NCBI RefSeq assembly: GCF_024721175.1
Contig: NZ_CP099399.1
Location: 620,001 to 684,000 of the forward strand
Source: Rhizobium sp. Pop5
Lineage (GTDB): Bacteria > Pseudomonadota > Alphaproteobacteria > Rhizobiales > Rhizobiaceae
Length of the DNA stretch: 64,000 nt
Reading direction: 5' to 3'
Each line of letters begins with the position of its first letter. The first letter of the stretch is position 1. Both the position numbers and the translations under genes were made by a program. Under the pieces are notes generated by a model. The model was not told the origin of the DNA. It was given only the letters and a program-made list of their open reading frames with translations, and did no database searches. Of this stretch, positions 1 through 9,196 are shown piece by piece.

Positions 1-128
1 GCTTCGCTCTCGCGGGGCTGAAGATCGACGGCATCACCATTCTCGATCCCGATTGCGTCGGCAAGACCTTCCCGGCCTATTGGCGGACGCTCGCAGCGCT
101 CGGCGTGACATATCAGGACAATGATTGA
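1..128 (+). CDS. aroA: 3-phosphoshikimate 1-carboxyvinyltransferase (AroA-like), C-terminal fragment
   Basis: Only the last 41 codons are present; the gene enters from the left edge and stops at TGA 126-128. The readable tail contains [17 protein letters not shown], which matches the conserved C-terminal end of type I EPSP synthases (E. coli AroA has DPKCTAKTFPDYF). That lysine/threonine-rich segment lies near the active site of the enzyme that joins shikimate-3-phosphate to phosphoenolpyruvate. Rhizobia often also carry a class II (CP4-like) AroA, so this may be a second, class I-type copy or a related transferase. The stop lies 38 bases before the DUF2207 gene on the same strand, so the two may be co-transcribed. 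Confidence 0.65.
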   Translation, partial: FALAGLKIDGITILDPDCVGKTFPAYWRTLAALGVTYQDND

Positions 129-166
129 CGGAACACGCGGCTGAGGCTGCCGGCGGGGAGACAGGG

Positions 167-2101
167 ATGGGGCGTCGGTTTTTCGGATTTTGCGCTGCAC
201 TGATGCTGATGCTTGCCGCGCCGGCGGCTTTTGCAGCCGAAGTCATCGACAGCTTCGCCTCAGATATCACGCTGGAAAAGAGCGGCGCAATGACGGTGGC
301 GGAAACGATCACCGTCAATGCCGAAGGCAACCGGATCAATCACGGTATCTTCCGGGATTTTCCGCTCTATTTCACCGATGCTGAAGGCCGTCGCCGCAGC
401 GTCGATTTCGATGTGATATCGGTCAGGCGGGATGGCGAGGAGGAGCCTTGGCACACCGAGTCGATATCAGGCGGCATCCGCATCTATGCCGGTTCCGCCG
501 ATGTGACGGTCACACCAGGCCATCATCAATATGTCTTCACCTATAGGACGAACCGCCAGATCCGTTATTTCGACGATCACGACGAACTCTATTGGAACGT
601 GACCGGCAATGGCTGGATCTTCCCGATCCGCTCGGCAACGGCGACGGTGAAGCTGCCGTCGGGTGTTGCCGCCACGCAGACGATCTTCTTCACCGGCCCG
701 CAGGGCGCCACGGGAAAGAATGCCCGCGTCAGCGAGACGAGCGCCGGCCCGATCTTCTCCACAACCGCTCCTCTCGATGCCAATGAGGGCCTGACCTTTG
801 CGATCCGCATGCCGAAGGGTTCCATCGATCCGCCGAGCGCGGATATGGAAAGCACATGGTGGTTCAAGGACAACCGCAATTATTTCATCGGCTTCGGCGG
901 ACTGGTCCTCGTCTTCGCCTACTACACGCGCGCATGGCTGAAGGTCGGCCGCGATCCGGCCCGCGGTGTCGTCGTGCCTCGCTGGGATGCGCCTGACGGC
1001 ATTTCACCGGCGCTGGTCAACTATATCGATAATAAGGGCTTCTCCGGCGGAGGCTGGACGGCGCTTGCCGCTTCTGCGCTCAATCTTGCGGTCCGCGGTT
1101 TCGTGACGCTCGGTGATCTCAAGGATTCGATTATCGTCCGCGGCACCGGCAAGCCGTTCGGCAAGGAGAAATTCCAGGCCGGAGAAGCCGAATTGCTGAA
1201 GGTAGCAGGCGGCGCCGGCTCGACGCTGACGATCGACAAGGCGAATGGCGAGCGGGTGAAATCCGTCGGCCAAGCCTTCCGCTCGGCGATCGAGAAGGAG
1301 CACCGCGGCAAATATTACAATTCCAATCTCGGCTATACCAGCGGCGGCATCGCGCTCAGCGCCGCCGCCCTGGTGGCGCTGTTTGTCTTTGGCTCGCTAG
1401 AGCCCGACACGATCGCGCTGATGCTGATTCCGATCGCCATCTCGGTCTTCGTTGCGGTCTTCGCTGCCGGCCTGGTCAAATCGCTGCATCGCGGCAAGTC
1501 GCTGTTCGGCAAGATCATGGCCGTCATCGCCGCGGCGGTCGGCGTTTTCGTCGGCATCAGCATTCTTGCCGTCATGGTCCTGACGCTCGCCTCGTCGCTG
1601 GTGGAGCTGCACGAAACGCCGATGCTGTTTGCTGTCGGCGGCATCGTGCTGCTGAATATCCTCTATTTCTTCATCATGGGTGCGCCGACCCCGCTCGGCG
1701 CCAAGATGATGGATGGCATTGACGGCCTGCGCCAATATCTCACTCTTGCCGAGAAGGACCGGATGAACACGGCAGGCGCACCTGAAATGTCGCCACGGCA
1801 TTTCGAGACGCTGCTTCCCTATGCGGTAGCGCTCGGCGTCGAAAAGCCCTGGTCGCGTACCTTCGAAACATGGCTTGCGGCAGCTGCCGCCGGTGCAGCG
1901 GCGGCCTATGCGCCCACTTGGTATTCCGGCAATTTCAACAGCGGCAGCTTCTCCGATCGCATCGGCGGCTTTTCCTCGTCGATGGCGTCCACCATCGCCT
2001 CGACGATTCCCTCGCCGCCGCCGTCGAGTTCATCCTCCGGTTTTTCCGGCGGCGGCTCCTCCGGCGGAGGGGGTGGAGGCGGCGGAGGCGGGGGTTGGTA
2101 A
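167..2101 (+). CDS. DUF2207 family membrane protein with glycine-rich tail
   Basis: This 644-residue protein has a signal peptide (residues 1-24, ending AAPAAFA), a long extracytoplasmic beta-rich DUF2207 domain (about 25-230), one membrane segment near residue 245, a cytoplasmic stretch, two or three further hydrophobic segments at about 395-500, and a C-terminal Ser/Gly tail that ends in a run of glycines and a final Trp. That layout is typical of DUF2207 (YciQ-like) proteins. Their biochemical role is unknown; the tail resembles those of TPM-domain proteins. ATG 167 is preferred over the upstream in-frame TTG 125 because GGGGAG lies seven bases before it and the signal peptide follows directly. 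purD follows 65 bases later on the same strand. Confidence 0.85.
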   Translation: MGRRFFGFCAALMLMLAAPAAFAAEVIDSFASDITLEKSGAMTVAETITVNAEGNRINHGIFRDFPLYFTDAEGRRRSVDFDVISVRRDGEEEPWHTESISGGIRIYAGSADVTVTPGHHQYVFTYRTNRQIRYFDDHDELYWNVTGNGWIFPIRSATATVKLPSGVAATQTIFFTGPQGATGKNARVSETSAGPIFSTTAPLDANEGLTFAIRMPKGSIDPPSADMESTWWFKDNRNYFIGFGGLVLVFAYYTRAWLKVGRDPARGVVVPRWDAPDGISPALVNYIDNKGFSGGGWTALAASALNLAVRGFVTLGDLKDSIIVRGTGKPFGKEKFQAGEAELLKVAGGAGSTLTIDKANGERVKSVGQAFRSAIEKEHRGKYYNSNLGYTSGGIALSAAALVALFVFGSLEPDTIALMLIPIAISVFVAVFAAGLVKSLHRGKSLFGKIMAVIAAAVGVFVGISILAVMVLTLASSLVELHETPMLFAVGGIVLLNILYFFIMGAPTPLGAKMMDGIDGLRQYLTLAEKDRMNTAGAPEMSPRHFETLLPYAVALGVEKPWSRTFETWLAAAAAGAAAAYAPTWYSGNFNSGSFSDRIGGFSSSMASTIASTIPSPPPSSSSSGFSGGGSSGGGGGGGGGGGW

Positions 2102-2166
2102 GCTTTCCCGCTTGACCTTTCGGCCCTTGGCCCTTAACCGCCAGACGGAAAAGGAAAGGGTCGCGC

Positions 2167-3450
2167 ATGAAGGTTCTGTTGATCGGATCGGGCGGACGCG
2201 AGCATGCGCTCGCCTGGAAGCTGGCGCAATCGCCGTTGATGAGCGAATTCTACGCCGCACCCGGCAATCCCGGCATCGCCGAACATGCCGTCCTTGCGCC
2301 CTTGAATATCGAGGATCACGAAGCGGTCGCCGCCTTCTGCAGCGACAAGGCGATCGATTTCGTCGTCGTCGGCCCTGAGGCGCCGCTGGTCGCGGGCCTC
2401 GCCGACCGGCTGCGCGCCGATGGCCTTATGGTTTTCGGTCCTTCCGCCGCCGCCGCCCAGCTCGAGGGCTCCAAGGGCTTCACCAAGGATATCTGCGCCC
2501 GCTACGGCATTCCGACTGGCGCCTACCAGCGCTTCAACAATGCGCCGAAGGCGAAAGCCTATATCCGCGCCCAGGGTGCGCCGATCGTCGTCAAGGCCGA
2601 CGGCCTTGCCGCCGGCAAGGGTGTGACGGTGGCGATGACGCTGGACGAGGCGCTCGCCGCCGTTGATGACTGCTTCGAGGGGGCCTTTGGCGCGGCCGGT
2701 GCCGAAGTTGTCGTCGAAGCCTATCTCGACGGCGAGGAGGCGAGCTTCTTCTGCCTCTGCGATGGAAAGCACGCACTGCAGCTCGCAACCGCCCAGGACC
2801 ACAAGCGGGTGGGCGAGGGCGATACCGGCGTCAATACCGGCGGCATGGGCGCCTATTCGCCGGCGCCCGTCATGACCGCCGAGATGGTCGAGCGCACCAT
2901 GAAGGAGATCATCGAGCCGACGATGCGCGGCATGGCCGAGAGCGGCCACCCCTTCTCCGGCGTCTTTTTCGCCGGGCTGATGATCACGAAGAAGGGGCCG
3001 GAACTTATCGAATACAATGTCCGTTTCGGCGATCCCGAATGCCAGGTGTTGATGATGCGGCTGAAGAGCGATCTTCTGCCTCTGCTTTTGGCTGCGGCAA
3101 ACGGCACCCTGGATCAGGTCGAAGCCGAATGGAACGACGATCCGGCACTGACGGTGGTCATGGCCTCCGAGGGCTATCCCGCCGCCTACGAGAAGAACAC
3201 GCCGATCCTCTCCTTGCCTGAGGCAGGCGAGGGCGAGAAGGTGTTTCATGCCGGCACGGCCCTGAAGGACGGCGCGCTGGTCGCAACCGGCGGCCGCGTG
3301 CTGAATGTCACCGCCACGGGCGGCACCGTCGCCGAGGCCAAGGACCGCGCCTACGCGCTGCTCGACAGGGTAAGGTGGGAAAACGGCTTCTGCCGGCGCG
3401 ACATCGGCTGGCGAGCGATCGAGCGCGAAACGGGCTCGGACAAAGTATAA
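2167..3450 (+). CDS. purD: phosphoribosylamine--glycine ligase
   Basis: PurD (GAR synthetase) catalyses the second step of de novo purine synthesis, the ATP-dependent joining of glycine to 5-phosphoribosylamine in the cytoplasm. The 427 residues match the usual family length. The N-terminal signature [15 protein letters not shown] is at residues 7-21. The ATP-grasp region includes [13 protein letters not shown] near residue 140 and the metal/ATP-binding [11 protein letters not shown] near 285. The ribosome binding site is AAGGAAAGG just before ATG 2167. It shares its strand with the DUF2207 gene upstream but has no obvious functional link to it. Confidence 0.97.
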   Translation: MKVLLIGSGGREHALAWKLAQSPLMSEFYAAPGNPGIAEHAVLAPLNIEDHEAVAAFCSDKAIDFVVVGPEAPLVAGLADRLRADGLMVFGPSAAAAQLEGSKGFTKDICARYGIPTGAYQRFNNAPKAKAYIRAQGAPIVVKADGLAAGKGVTVAMTLDEALAAVDDCFEGAFGAAGAEVVVEAYLDGEEASFFCLCDGKHALQLATAQDHKRVGEGDTGVNTGGMGAYSPAPVMTAEMVERTMKEIIEPTMRGMAESGHPFSGVFFAGLMITKKGPELIEYNVRFGDPECQVLMMRLKSDLLPLLLAAANGTLDQVEAEWNDDPALTVVMASEGYPAAYEKNTPILSLPEAGEGEKVFHAGTALKDGALVATGGRVLNVTATGGTVAEAKDRAYALLDRVRWENGFCRRDIGWRAIERETGSDKV

Positions 3451-3543
3451 AGTGCCGCGTTCTTTAAATTTTTACCCTTTCCCCTGACGGGATGGAAACA
3501 AAGCTGCGCTATACCGCTCTTATAGTGAGGCGGAGTAGCGTTG

Positions 3544-4005
3544 ATGCGTCAGATTTTCTTCGGTGCGGCAATCCTGCTGACGGCAGGCTCGGCGATGGCA
3601 TCCTCTATTGAGGTGATCGGCAAGGCTGCCCCCAAGGCTGACAGCAGCATCGTCACCGAATTCTGCGCCAATTGCCCACCGCTTCACGCCGACGTGACCA
3701 AGAAGGACTACACCGTGCCGGAGCTGAAGCCCGGTGTCGTCCAGGCAAGCGAGGTCCGCGATGTCGGCGGCGAAAAGAAGGTCTATCGCACCGAAGGCTG
3801 GATGGGCGGCTCGCCCGTCCTCTTCGTCAGCAAGGCAACCCCTGAAGCACTGGTTGCTGCCGAGCCCTCGGCCGTGCCTGCCGAGGGCATTGACATGAAC
3901 GCGACGACCGCGGCTGTGATCGGCAGTGATGCCAAGCCTGTTGTGGCAGGCGTGGCTGAACAGCCGGCCGCTCTCGAAGCTTCCGAATTCAAGCTGCGAT
4001 TTTAG
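3544..4005 (+). CDS. small secreted protein of unknown function
   Basis: This 153-residue protein has a clear signal peptide (MRQIFFGAAILLTAGSAMAS, cleavage near residue 19-20), so it is probably periplasmic. A Cys-x-x-Cys pair (ANCPP context) sits near residue 40 and could bind metal or form a disulfide. The remainder is Ala/Val/Pro-rich and has no motif I can assign. ATG 3544 is chosen over the adjacent TTG 3541 because it starts the signal peptide and GGCGGAG precedes it. A repeat begins immediately after the stop codon. The function is unknown; the reading frame is supported by codon bias and the leader. Confidence 0.75.
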   Translation: MRQIFFGAAILLTAGSAMASSIEVIGKAAPKADSSIVTEFCANCPPLHADVTKKDYTVPELKPGVVQASEVRDVGGEKKVYRTEGWMGGSPVLFVSKATPEALVAAEPSAVPAEGIDMNATTAAVIGSDAKPVVAGVAEQPAALEASEFKLRF

Positions 4006-4039
4006 AAGCAATTACAGCAAAAGTGTTTAGCGGTTCAGC
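4006..4039. repeat. rhizobial short intergenic repeat, family A copy 1
   Basis: It starts at the base after the stop codon of the upstream gene. The core AGCAATTACAGCAAAAGTGT is followed by a degenerate GCGGTTC. The complement of 29816-29851 carries the same element (AGCAGTTCTAGCAGAAGTGT then GAAGCGGTTT). Both copies directly follow stop codons. Confidence 0.6.
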
Positions 4040-4102
4040 AAAAGTTCCCTGCCCCTGCCCGATCAAGGTTTCGATCGCTTGGGGTTCCACCTCTGGTGGA
4101 CC

Positions 4103-4143
4103 GAATGCACCCTCGAAGAGAAGCGGGGGTGCATTCTCGTTTT
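4103..4143 (+). terminator. hairpin with partial U-tract in the 415-base gap before the chemoreceptor
   Basis: GAATGCACCC (4103-4112) pairs perfectly with GGGTGCATTC (4127-4136) across a 14-base loop and is followed by TCGTTTT. A smaller hairpin, TCCACC-TCT-GGTGGA (4086-4100), lies just before it. This is probably the terminator of the small secreted-protein gene, although a short structured RNA cannot be excluded. The rest of 4006-4420 holds repeat family A, an AT-rich promoter region and the chemoreceptor leader. The 62-codon frame at 4079-4267 across these hairpins lacks coding character. Confidence 0.5.
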
Positions 4144-4258
4144 GAGGCGCCCCGGTAGCTTGAGAACTCGAAAACGAGCGATGTTTGAACGGCGGGTGAA
4201 AAAACGCGGATTTGCCTTTAATTTATCCCCCAGATTTTTAGGGAAAAATCGTATCGTT

Positions 4259-4286
4259 TTGAGTTAAATTAAAGCTTTCTTATAGG
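4259..4286 (+). promoter_or_regulatory. possible sigma-70-type promoter for the Cache chemoreceptor
   Basis: TTGAGT (4259-4264) and TATAGG (4281-4286) are separated by 16 bases within an AT-rich stretch unlike the surrounding GC-rich sequence. Transcription would start near 4293 and give a leader of about 128 bases. This is a prediction by eye only. Confidence 0.4.
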
Positions 4287-4420
4287 GTCGGCATCAATTC
4301 TCACTCGCCGGTCGCAGCATGTTATTTAGCAGTGGTAGACGTGTCGTCTCCTTGCGCGCTCGCACAGGCGGTAGAAGACCGCACCGGAATGTACTTGCCC
4401 CATTCCCGTTGCGAGGAATC

Positions 4421-6244
4421 ATGAAAAATCTAAAGATATCGAAGCAGCTTATATTGCTGGTCATTGGCCTGATGGTGGCGTTTGCCATCGCCACATCCCT
4501 GCAGATCCGCTCCTCGGTCAATGCGATTTATCAGGAGCGCTACGACATGCTCCGCGCCGAGGTTCAGTCGGCGGTCTCCGTTCTCAAGCTTTATCAGGCA
4601 AAAGTCACGTCAGGTGAAATGAAGCTGGAAGACGCCCAGAAGCAGGCCTACGCCACGGTCAATGCGATGAAATACGACCCCGATGGCTACTTCTTTGGCT
4701 ATAGCTACGATATCCAGATGATGTTCCACTATGATGCCGCGAAAGTTGGTCAGGTCAACAAAGGCCAGCCGGACAGCAAAGGCAAGCTCTACCGCGAAGA
4801 GCTGGTAAAGCTCGGGCAGCAGGGCGGTGGTCTCGTCGAATATTATTCCACGGCCAAACCGGGCCAGCCTGCCGGTGATTTTCGTAAGACGGCCTATGCA
4901 CAGGCCTTCGATCCCTGGAAGGTCGTCGTCGTGACCGGCGTCTACATGGACGATCTTGATGCTCAGGTGAACAGCACGATCCTTACCGCACTCTCCGGCA
5001 GCATCGTTCTGTTCTTCCTCGCCATGGCCGCCGCCTATTTCGTCATTCGCGGCATATCGAGGCCTCTCAACAACGTCCATGCGGCGCTCAAGGCTGTCTC
5101 CGAGGAGGACGTTTCCATTGCCATCCCGCATACCGGCATGAACAATGAAGTCGGTATGATGGCGAAGGCCACGCAGTCATTGCAGGAAAAGATCAGGGAA
5201 CGCCATGCGATGTCGGATCGCGAGGCGGCCCAGCAGCTGGCGCTCGAAAGCGAGCGCGAAAACAACCTGCGCCAACAGCAGGACGAAGCAGCGCTCCAAG
5301 CCAGCGTCGTGGCGACGATTGGCAAGGCGCTGGAATTGATCGCCCGCGGCGATCTCACCGTCCGCTGCGCCGATCTCGGCCAGAAATACGCCGCCCTTCG
5401 CGATAACTTCAACGACGCGCTGTCGCATCTCGAAGCCGCCATGGCCAAGGTCAGCGCCAAGGGTAGCGATATCGGGACAAGCAAGGAAGAGATCCGCCGC
5501 GCCTCCAACGAGCTGTCGCAACGTACCGAGCGCCAGGCCGCGAGCCTGGAGGAAACCTCGGCCGCCCTCGACGAACTTACCGTCGCCGTCCGCCAGACGG
5601 CCGATGGCGCCCACGAGGCGAGCCAGCGCGTTCATTCCGTCAGCGCCGAGGCAACCCGCAGCGATGCGATCGTCGGCCAGGCAATCGAAGCGATGAGCGG
5701 CATCGAGAAGTCGTCCTCGGAGATTACCAAGATCATCGGCGTTATCGACGAGATCGCCTTCCAGACCAACCTGCTCGCGCTGAACGCCGGCGTCGAGGCC
5801 GCCCGCGCCGGTGAATCCGGCAAGGGTTTCGCCGTCGTCGCCCAGGAAGTACGCGAACTTGCTCAACGCTCCGCCGCCGCGGCCAAGGAGATCAAGGATC
5901 AGATCGCCCGCTCGTCGAGCCAGGTGGATCAGGGCGTTCGTCTGGTCGGCGAGGCAGGCGAGGCGCTGAAGCGCATCTCCGACCAGATCAAGGCGGCCAA
6001 CGAGATCGTCGCCAAGATCGCCCACAGCGCCTCCGAACAGGATACGACGTTGCGCTCGATCTCCTCGTCGATGAATCAGCTCGACGCCGCCACCCAGCAG
6101 AACGCCGCCATGGCCGAGGAGACCACGGCATCGGCCGAAACCCTGGCGAGCGATACCGACGAACTGCTCAATCTTATCCGCGGCTTCCGCGTCGGTGGCG
6201 AAAGTGTTGCGCCGGCCATGCATCAGGGTCGCCGCGCGGCATAA
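4421..6244 (+). CDS. methyl-accepting chemotaxis protein with single Cache sensor
   Basis: This is a 607-residue transmembrane chemoreceptor. It has a membrane helix at about 10-28, a periplasmic single Cache-type domain (about 30-185, with GYFFGYSYD and [15 protein letters not shown]), a second helix at about 186-208, a HAMP linker to about 262, a second HAMP-like helical region near 305-365 and a kinase-control domain to about 600. The conserved hairpin tip, [18 protein letters not shown], lies near residue 445. The C-terminus has no WxxF docking pentapeptide, unlike the receptor at 35698. ATG 4421 is chosen because GAGGAATC precedes it and the N-terminal membrane anchor follows; an in-frame ATG at 4319 would add 34 Arg-rich residues. 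The ligand is unknown; Cache domains of this type usually bind small organic acids or similar solutes. Confidence 0.93.
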   Translation: MKNLKISKQLILLVIGLMVAFAIATSLQIRSSVNAIYQERYDMLRAEVQSAVSVLKLYQAKVTSGEMKLEDAQKQAYATVNAMKYDPDGYFFGYSYDIQMMFHYDAAKVGQVNKGQPDSKGKLYREELVKLGQQGGGLVEYYSTAKPGQPAGDFRKTAYAQAFDPWKVVVVTGVYMDDLDAQVNSTILTALSGSIVLFFLAMAAAYFVIRGISRPLNNVHAALKAVSEEDVSIAIPHTGMNNEVGMMAKATQSLQEKIRERHAMSDREAAQQLALESERENNLRQQQDEAALQASVVATIGKALELIARGDLTVRCADLGQKYAALRDNFNDALSHLEAAMAKVSAKGSDIGTSKEEIRRASNELSQRTERQAASLEETSAALDELTVAVRQTADGAHEASQRVHSVSAEATRSDAIVGQAIEAMSGIEKSSSEITKIIGVIDEIAFQTNLLALNAGVEAARAGESGKGFAVVAQEVRELAQRSAAAAKEIKDQIARSSSQVDQGVRLVGEAGEALKRISDQIKAANEIVAKIAHSASEQDTTLRSISSSMNQLDAATQQNAAMAEETTASAETLASDTDELLNLIRGFRVGGESVAPAMHQGRRAA

Positions 6245-6279
6245 GCGGCGGACGACAAGCCTTCTCATCACCAAATTTC

Positions 6280-6313
6280 CACGGCCGTCGGTTTTCCGGC
6301 GGCCGTGCCTTTT
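6280..6313. terminator. terminator between convergent MCP and DUF523 genes
   Basis: CACGGCCG (6280-6287) pairs with CGGCCGTG (6300-6307), with an inner TCGG/CCGG extension, and is followed by CCTTTT. On the other strand the hairpin is followed by GAAATTT. It may serve both convergent genes. Confidence 0.65.
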
Positions 6314-6318
6314 GAAGC

Positions 6319-6807
6319 TTATTGCCCGATACGGTCGATCAACCGCGAGATCTCGTGATTGGAGAACACTTCGATGCCGGCCGCTTTCAGCGCCGCCGCC
6401 GTCACACCATTGCCGGCCTGCTTGCGCCCGGAAAAGGTGCCGTCATAAATGAAATCCGATCCGCAGGACGGGCTGCCGTCGATGAGCAACGCATAGCGGC
6501 AACCGGTCTGCCGGGCGAGCGCCACGGCGTTCTCCGCCGCCTGCAGGAACTCTGCCGTCACATCGCCGCCCGTCAATTCCACGACCCGCGCCATGCCGGC
6601 CAGCACCTTCTCGCCGGTTGCCGCATTGGCGATTTCCGCCGGCGGCCGCGGTACCTGCATGCCCGCCGACATCTCCGGATAGATCGTTACAAGCCGTCCC
6701 TCGGCCTGCCATCTCTCGATCACGGGATGAAGCAATGGCTTCGCCCGCCCGTCATAGCGGACGGCCTGACCCATGAGACAGGCGCTGACGAGAATCCTGT
6801 TTTGCAT
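6319..6807 (-). CDS. DUF523 domain-containing protein
   Basis: The 162-residue protein has the DUF523 (YbbK-like) hallmarks: ILVSACLMGQAVRYDG at the start, YPEMSAGMQVPRPPAEI near residue 43, and a Cys-containing LIDGSPSCGS near 107. These conserved cysteines suggest a metal or Fe-S site, but no reaction is established for the family. It lies tail-to-tail with the upstream chemoreceptor gene and 57 bases downstream of glyS on the same strand, so it could share the glyS transcript. Length is normal for the single-domain form. Confidence 0.85.
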   Translation of the reverse strand: MQNRILVSACLMGQAVRYDGRAKPLLHPVIERWQAEGRLVTIYPEMSAGMQVPRPPAEIANAATGEKVLAGMARVVELTGGDVTAEFLQAAENAVALARQTGCRYALLIDGSPSCGSDFIYDGTFSGRKQAGNGVTAAALKAAGIEVFSNHEISRLIDRIGQ

Positions 6808-6864
6808 GTCTGCTTGAATAGCGCCTCGGCGGCCGCAATGCCAGTCCGCCGATGGTGGTCGTTC

Positions 6865-8979
6865 TCACCCCGAGATCTTCGAGAAATCAGCAACCGTTCC
6901 CGTCGCTTCGCGGATCAGTCTGAGCAGGGCGAGACGATTGGCGCGGATGGCGGCGTCCTCGTCATTGACGAGCACGTCTTCGAAGAAGCGGTCGACCGGG
7001 CCGCGCAGCTTAGAAAGGGCTTCCATCGCCGAGCGGAAGTCTTCTCCAGCGACGGCGCCTGCCGCATCCTTCGATGCGCCTGATATCGCGGCGAACAGTT
7101 CCTTTTCGGCGTCGAGCTTCAGGAGCGCGCCCGAGACGGCATCGGCAATCACCGTGCCTTTCTTTTCTTCGGCGGCGAGCAGCTGCGTGGCGCGCTTGGT
7201 GCCGGCGAGCAGGTTCTTGCCGTCCTCCGAGGTGATGAAGGCCGTCAGGGCTTCGACGCGGCGCGCCACCATCAACAGGTCGTCGGCCTCGGGTGTCAGG
7301 ACGGCGTCGATGAGATCGTGGCGGGCGCCCTGATCGCGCAGATAGACCTTGAGACGGTCGTGGAAGAAGGAGAGGAGGTCGATATCCTTGGTCGTCGCCA
7401 GCAGCGGCAGGCGAATTCTGCGCTCCAGCAGGATTCTGACGACACCGAGTGCAGCTCTGCGCAGGGCAAAGGGATCTTTCGAACCGGTCGGCTTTTCGTC
7501 GATCGCCCAGAAGCCGATCAGCGTATCGAGCTTATCTGCAAGGGCGACCGTGATCGCCACCTTATCCTCCGGCACGCGGTCCGACGGGCCTTGCGGCTTG
7601 TAGTGATCCTCAATGGCCGCGGCGACGGAGGCGCTCTCGCCCTGCAGCACTGCGTATTTACGGCCCATCAAGCCCTGCAGTTCCGGGAATTCGCCGACGG
7701 CTTCCGTGCGTAGATCGGCCTTTGCCAGCACGGCGGCGCGATCGACGAGAGCCGCGTCCGCGCCGGTAATCCTCGCCAGCTCGGATGCCAGCGCGCGAAT
7801 ACGGGTGACGCGCGCGCCCTGCGTGCCGAGTTTGGCATGGAAGGTCACGTCGAGCGCATCAAGTTTTGCCATGCGCTGGTCGAGCGGCTTCTTAAGGTCG
7901 AGGCCGAACTTTTTGGCCGAAGCTTCCAGAGTCTCCAAATCCGGCAGGTTTCCCTGGTCACGCTTCCAGAAATGCAGTGCGTCGGAAAGACGGGCGCGCA
8001 CGACCTTGCCGTTGCCGTGGACGATTTCCTTGCCACCATCCGTTGCCTGGATATTGGAGACGAGGATAAATTTGTTCGAGAGCGTTTCCTCGCCCTGCTT
8101 GCGGGTAACGAAGCACTTCTGATTGGTCTTGATCGTCAGGCGAATGATCTCGGAGGGGATGGAGAGGTAATCCTCCTCGAAAGAGCCCATCAGCACCTGC
8201 GGCCATTCGACGAGGCCGGAGACTTCCTCCAGCAGGCCCTCGTCTTCCACCAGTTCAAGTCCGTTGGCAAAGGCGATGTCGCGCGCATCATGCAGGATGA
8301 TGTCCTTGCGCCGCTCGGCATCGAGGATGACCTTCGCCTTTTCGAGATTTGCGACATAGTCGTCGAAGCGCCGCACCGAGATCGCCTCGGGCGCGTGGAA
8401 GCGATGGCCGTAGGTGACGTTGGAGGCGGTGATGCCGTCGATCTCGAAGGGGATGACGACCGTCTCGTCATGTTCAGGGCCGAAGGTGCAGACGATCGAC
8501 TGCAGCGGCCGCACCCAGCGCAACGCGCCGGGCTTGGACGACGCCTTGCCCCAGCGCATGGATTTCGGCCATGGGAAATCGCGGATGATGCCGGGCATCA
8601 CCTCGGCGATGATGTCTTCGGCCGCGCGGCCCGGCTTGGAGATGACCGCGACGTAGAAATCGCCCTTCTTCGGATCGCTGACGACCAGCGCTTCGGCGAC
8701 CGACGAAAGACCGGCGCCGCGCAGGAAGCCTTCGATCGCCTTTTCGTTGGCGTCGGTGCGCGGTCCCTTGCGTTCCTCGCGCACGTCGGCCGAGCGCGCC
8801 GTCAGGCCGTGAATGTCGAGCGCAAGCCGCCGCGGCGTCCAGTATTCGCGTGCGCCCTCGTAGGACAGGCCCGCTTCGACAAGCGCATCGGTGACGAGCT
8901 TCTTCAGGTCGCCCGCAGCCTTGCGCTGCATGCGGGCCGGAATCTCTTCGGAGCGGAGTTCGAGAAGAAGGTTTGGCAT
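6865..8979 (-). CDS. glyS: glycine--tRNA ligase, beta subunit
   Basis: The 704 residues match the beta subunit of the bacterial alpha2-beta2 glycyl-tRNA synthetase, which binds tRNA and supports the catalytic alpha subunit. It opens with the family signature [18 protein letters not shown] and has the central [20 protein letters not shown] segment and a C-terminal anticodon-binding-like region. ATG 8979 (MPNLL) is chosen over the upstream in-frame start at 9003 because it begins the conserved sequence and AAGGAA precedes it. The alpha-subunit gene glyQ is not adjacent: tex is transcribed divergently 217 bases away, so the two subunit genes are split here. Confidence 0.97.
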   Translation of the reverse strand: MPNLLLELRSEEIPARMQRKAAGDLKKLVTDALVEAGLSYEGAREYWTPRRLALDIHGLTARSADVREERKGPRTDANEKAIEGFLRGAGLSSVAEALVVSDPKKGDFYVAVISKPGRAAEDIIAEVMPGIIRDFPWPKSMRWGKASSKPGALRWVRPLQSIVCTFGPEHDETVVIPFEIDGITASNVTYGHRFHAPEAISVRRFDDYVANLEKAKVILDAERRKDIILHDARDIAFANGLELVEDEGLLEEVSGLVEWPQVLMGSFEEDYLSIPSEIIRLTIKTNQKCFVTRKQGEETLSNKFILVSNIQATDGGKEIVHGNGKVVRARLSDALHFWKRDQGNLPDLETLEASAKKFGLDLKKPLDQRMAKLDALDVTFHAKLGTQGARVTRIRALASELARITGADAALVDRAAVLAKADLRTEAVGEFPELQGLMGRKYAVLQGESASVAAAIEDHYKPQGPSDRVPEDKVAITVALADKLDTLIGFWAIDEKPTGSKDPFALRRAALGVVRILLERRIRLPLLATTKDIDLLSFFHDRLKVYLRDQGARHDLIDAVLTPEADDLLMVARRVEALTAFITSEDGKNLLAGTKRATQLLAAEEKKGTVIADAVSGALLKLDAEKELFAAISGASKDAAGAVAGEDFRSAMEALSKLRGPVDRFFEDVLVNDEDAAIRANRLALLRLIREATGTVADFSKISG

Positions 8980-9196
8980 GTCGAATTTCCTTGCCTCCCG
9001 CAACAGGGGAGGGGTGGCTTGGGCGCCGGGTCAAAACGTTGCTTCTGCTAGCAAAGAATGCCGCATATGCACAACCGCAAAATCGCCGCCTTTCTGCATG
9101 CTTTCCTGTGGATCGGCGCATGCCGGCAGACTCCAACATTGCCTTGCCGCTTTTCGCCGCTATGGTCCCGCAACTTTCGTCGCAACAGGAAATCCC

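Noticed and set aside
2800..2860. Possible tRNA or small RNA sites across the window
   Set aside because: No cloverleaf or GGTTCRAATCC-type T-loop was found in the intergenic regions that I examined by eye; a tRNAscan-SE run would settle this.
4079..4267. 62-codon frame in the gap before the Cache chemoreceptor
   Set aside because: It spans two hairpins and an AT-rich promoter region, has no ribosome binding site and does not show coding bias.
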